Source: Gammaproteobacteria bacterium
GTDB taxonomy: Bacteria; Pseudomonadota; Gammaproteobacteria; SZUA-152
Assembly: GCA_024762755.1 (NCBI GenBank)
Contig: JANTGX010000115.1
Coordinates: forward strand, 1-6,769
Length of the DNA stretch: 6,769 nucleotides
Reading direction: 5' to 3'
Shown here: piece after piece, positions 6,153 through 6,769 of the stretch
Layout of the letters: every line of letters begins with the position of its first letter
Numbering within the stretch: position 1 is the stretch's first letter
Position numbers and translations under genes: made by a program
The notes under the pieces: generated by a model
Database searches by the model: none
Seen by the model: only the letters and a program-made list of their open reading frames with translations
Told to the model about the DNA's origin: nothing

Positions 6153-6413
6153 ATGGCGCGCGTCAAAATCTATTCCACCGGTACCTGCCCCATCTGTGAC
6201 AAGGCCAAGGCCTTGCTCAGCAAATGGGGGATACCCTTCGAGGAGGTTCGCGTCGATCTCGACCGTGCCGCACTCAAGGAGATGTTAGAGCTCACCAACC
6301 ACGCCCGCACGGTGCCGCAGATCACCATCGATGGCCAATGGATCGGCGGCTTCAGCGAGCTGACAGAGCGCCACATGGATGGCGAACTGGATGCACTGGT
6401 CGAGACGGACTAG
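6153..6413 (+). CDS. Glutaredoxin, GrxC-like, with CPIC active site
   Basis: An 86-residue thioredoxin-fold protein of usual glutaredoxin 3 length. It should reduce disulfides or glutathione-mixed disulfides using glutathione in the cytoplasm. The redox motif is Cys12-Pro-Ile-Cys15, after the first strand (VKIYSTGTC). The cis-proline loop TVP is at 53-55, followed by QITIDGQWIGGFSEL (56-70), where the GG pair helps to bind glutathione. Most GrxC proteins have CPYC; Ile in place of Tyr is unusual but keeps both cysteines, so the protein should be a dithiol glutaredoxin. Start chosen from the GAGGAG site. The gene is divergent from the GAF gene and converges on a LysR-type gene. The 221 nt between it and the GAF start hold only the candidate promoter and leader sequence. 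Confidence 0.93.
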   Translation: MARVKIYSTGTCPICDKAKALLSKWGIPFEEVRVDLDRAALKEMLELTNHARTVPQITIDGQWIGGFSELTERHMDGELDALVETD

Positions 6414-6468
6414 GCGACTGCCAGAGCTGGACGCCACCAGCACGCGGGAGGACGACGGTACGCCCCCA

Positions 6469-6493
6469 CCGCCGACAGACCGTCAGTCGGCGG
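6469..6493. terminator. Hairpin between convergent glutaredoxin and LysR genes, possible bidirectional terminator
   Basis: CCGCCGAC (6469-6476) and GTCGGCGG (6486-6493) form a perfect 8-bp GC-rich stem. Two further inner pairs (GA with TC) past one mismatch leave a CCG loop. It lies between two convergent genes, where terminators are expected, and covers the LysR-type stop codon. There is no T-run on either side, so it is not a canonical intrinsic terminator. Confidence 0.42.
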
Positions 6494-6769
6494 CCTCTGC
6501 CGCCTGCCGCAGACAGGCCGCGAGGGCCTGCGCCGCCGGACCCTGGGCATCGGGCCGGCCGGAGATGAGATACAGGGCCACCGCGTAACAGCCTCCCTCG
6601 CGCAGGGGAAGGGGAGCCAGGAGGCCGCTCTGCAGCGGGCCCCGCAGGCGCTCACGCGGGAGCCACGCAAAACCTAGGCCATGGCTGACGAGGGTCAGGG
6701 CGGTCTCGATACTGCTCACCGTCCAGCGCTGCTCGGCACCCAGCCAACCGGCATCACGCGGTCGCGCCA
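6483..6769 (-). CDS. LysR-type transcriptional regulator, C-terminal part (5' end outside window)
   Basis: The last 94 residues of a LysR-type regulator; the frame stays open to the right edge, so the N-terminal DNA-binding helix-turn-helix and most of the effector domain lie outside. What is visible is the end of the periplasmic-binding-protein-like effector domain. It has RWTVSSIETALTLVSHGLGFAWLP (a typical GxGxxxLP loop after a helix), then GLLAPLPLREGG, the final strand AVALYLISGRP, and a closing helix PAAQALAACLRQAAEAAD. The valine of RWTV is coded by GTG at 6719. Because homology and the open frame continue upstream of it, that codon is internal and not a start. The target and inducer cannot be told. 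LysR regulators are often divergent from their target gene, which would lie to the right of this window. Confidence 0.85.
   Translation of the reverse strand, partial: ARPRDAGWLGAEQRWTVSSIETALTLVSHGLGFAWLPRERLRGPLQSGLLAPLPLREGGCYAVALYLISGRPDAQGPAAQALAACLRQAAEAAD

Overview
This is a GC-rich bacterial chromosomal window whose recognisable genes are all housekeeping or stress functions. I see no insertion sequence, phage gene, CRISPR array, tRNA or rRNA. The mix of a cbpA-cbpM chaperone pair, a gammaproteobacterial-type topoisomerase I with zinc-ribbon domains, a bacterial dodecin and a GrxC-like glutaredoxin suggests a GC-rich gammaproteobacterium. The dodecin resembles those I recall from purple sulfur bacteria (Halorhodospira), so an Ectothiorhodospiraceae/Chromatiales-like host is a reasonable guess. 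That placement is inference, not proof.

Layout. On the minus strand at the left (1-1634) lies a compact operon, transcribed right to left: cbpA (class B J-domain co-chaperone), cbpM (its MerR-like modulator) and a class I SAM-dependent methyltransferase that runs off the left edge. The first two genes are 4 nt apart, and the second and third overlap in a GTGA stop/start. A sigma-32-like heat-shock promoter sits in front of cbpA. Divergent from it on the plus strand is a small dodecin gene (1826-2035), followed by a probable sigma-70 promoter and topA (2174-4873), which ends in a lysine-rich pentad-repeat tail. A VanZ-like membrane protein gene (4889-5272) follows topA after 15 nt, probably on the same transcript.

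Right third. Convergent to that unit, on the minus strand, is a single GAF-domain protein flanked by coiled coils (5341-5931). It is preceded by a sequence resembling a sigma-28 (flagellar/FliA) promoter. Divergent from it is a GrxC-like glutaredoxin with a CPIC active site (6153-6413). It converges on the 3' end of a LysR-type regulator (6483 to the right edge, 5' end missing), with a strong hairpin across the LysR stop codon that may separate the two.

Overall the region is ordinary core genome. The items most worth a second look are the possible sigma-28 control of the stand-alone GAF protein, the lysine pentad tail of topoisomerase I, and the coupling of an uncharacterised methyltransferase to the heat-shock-type cbpAM pair. 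I found no convincing evidence of a wholly new system.
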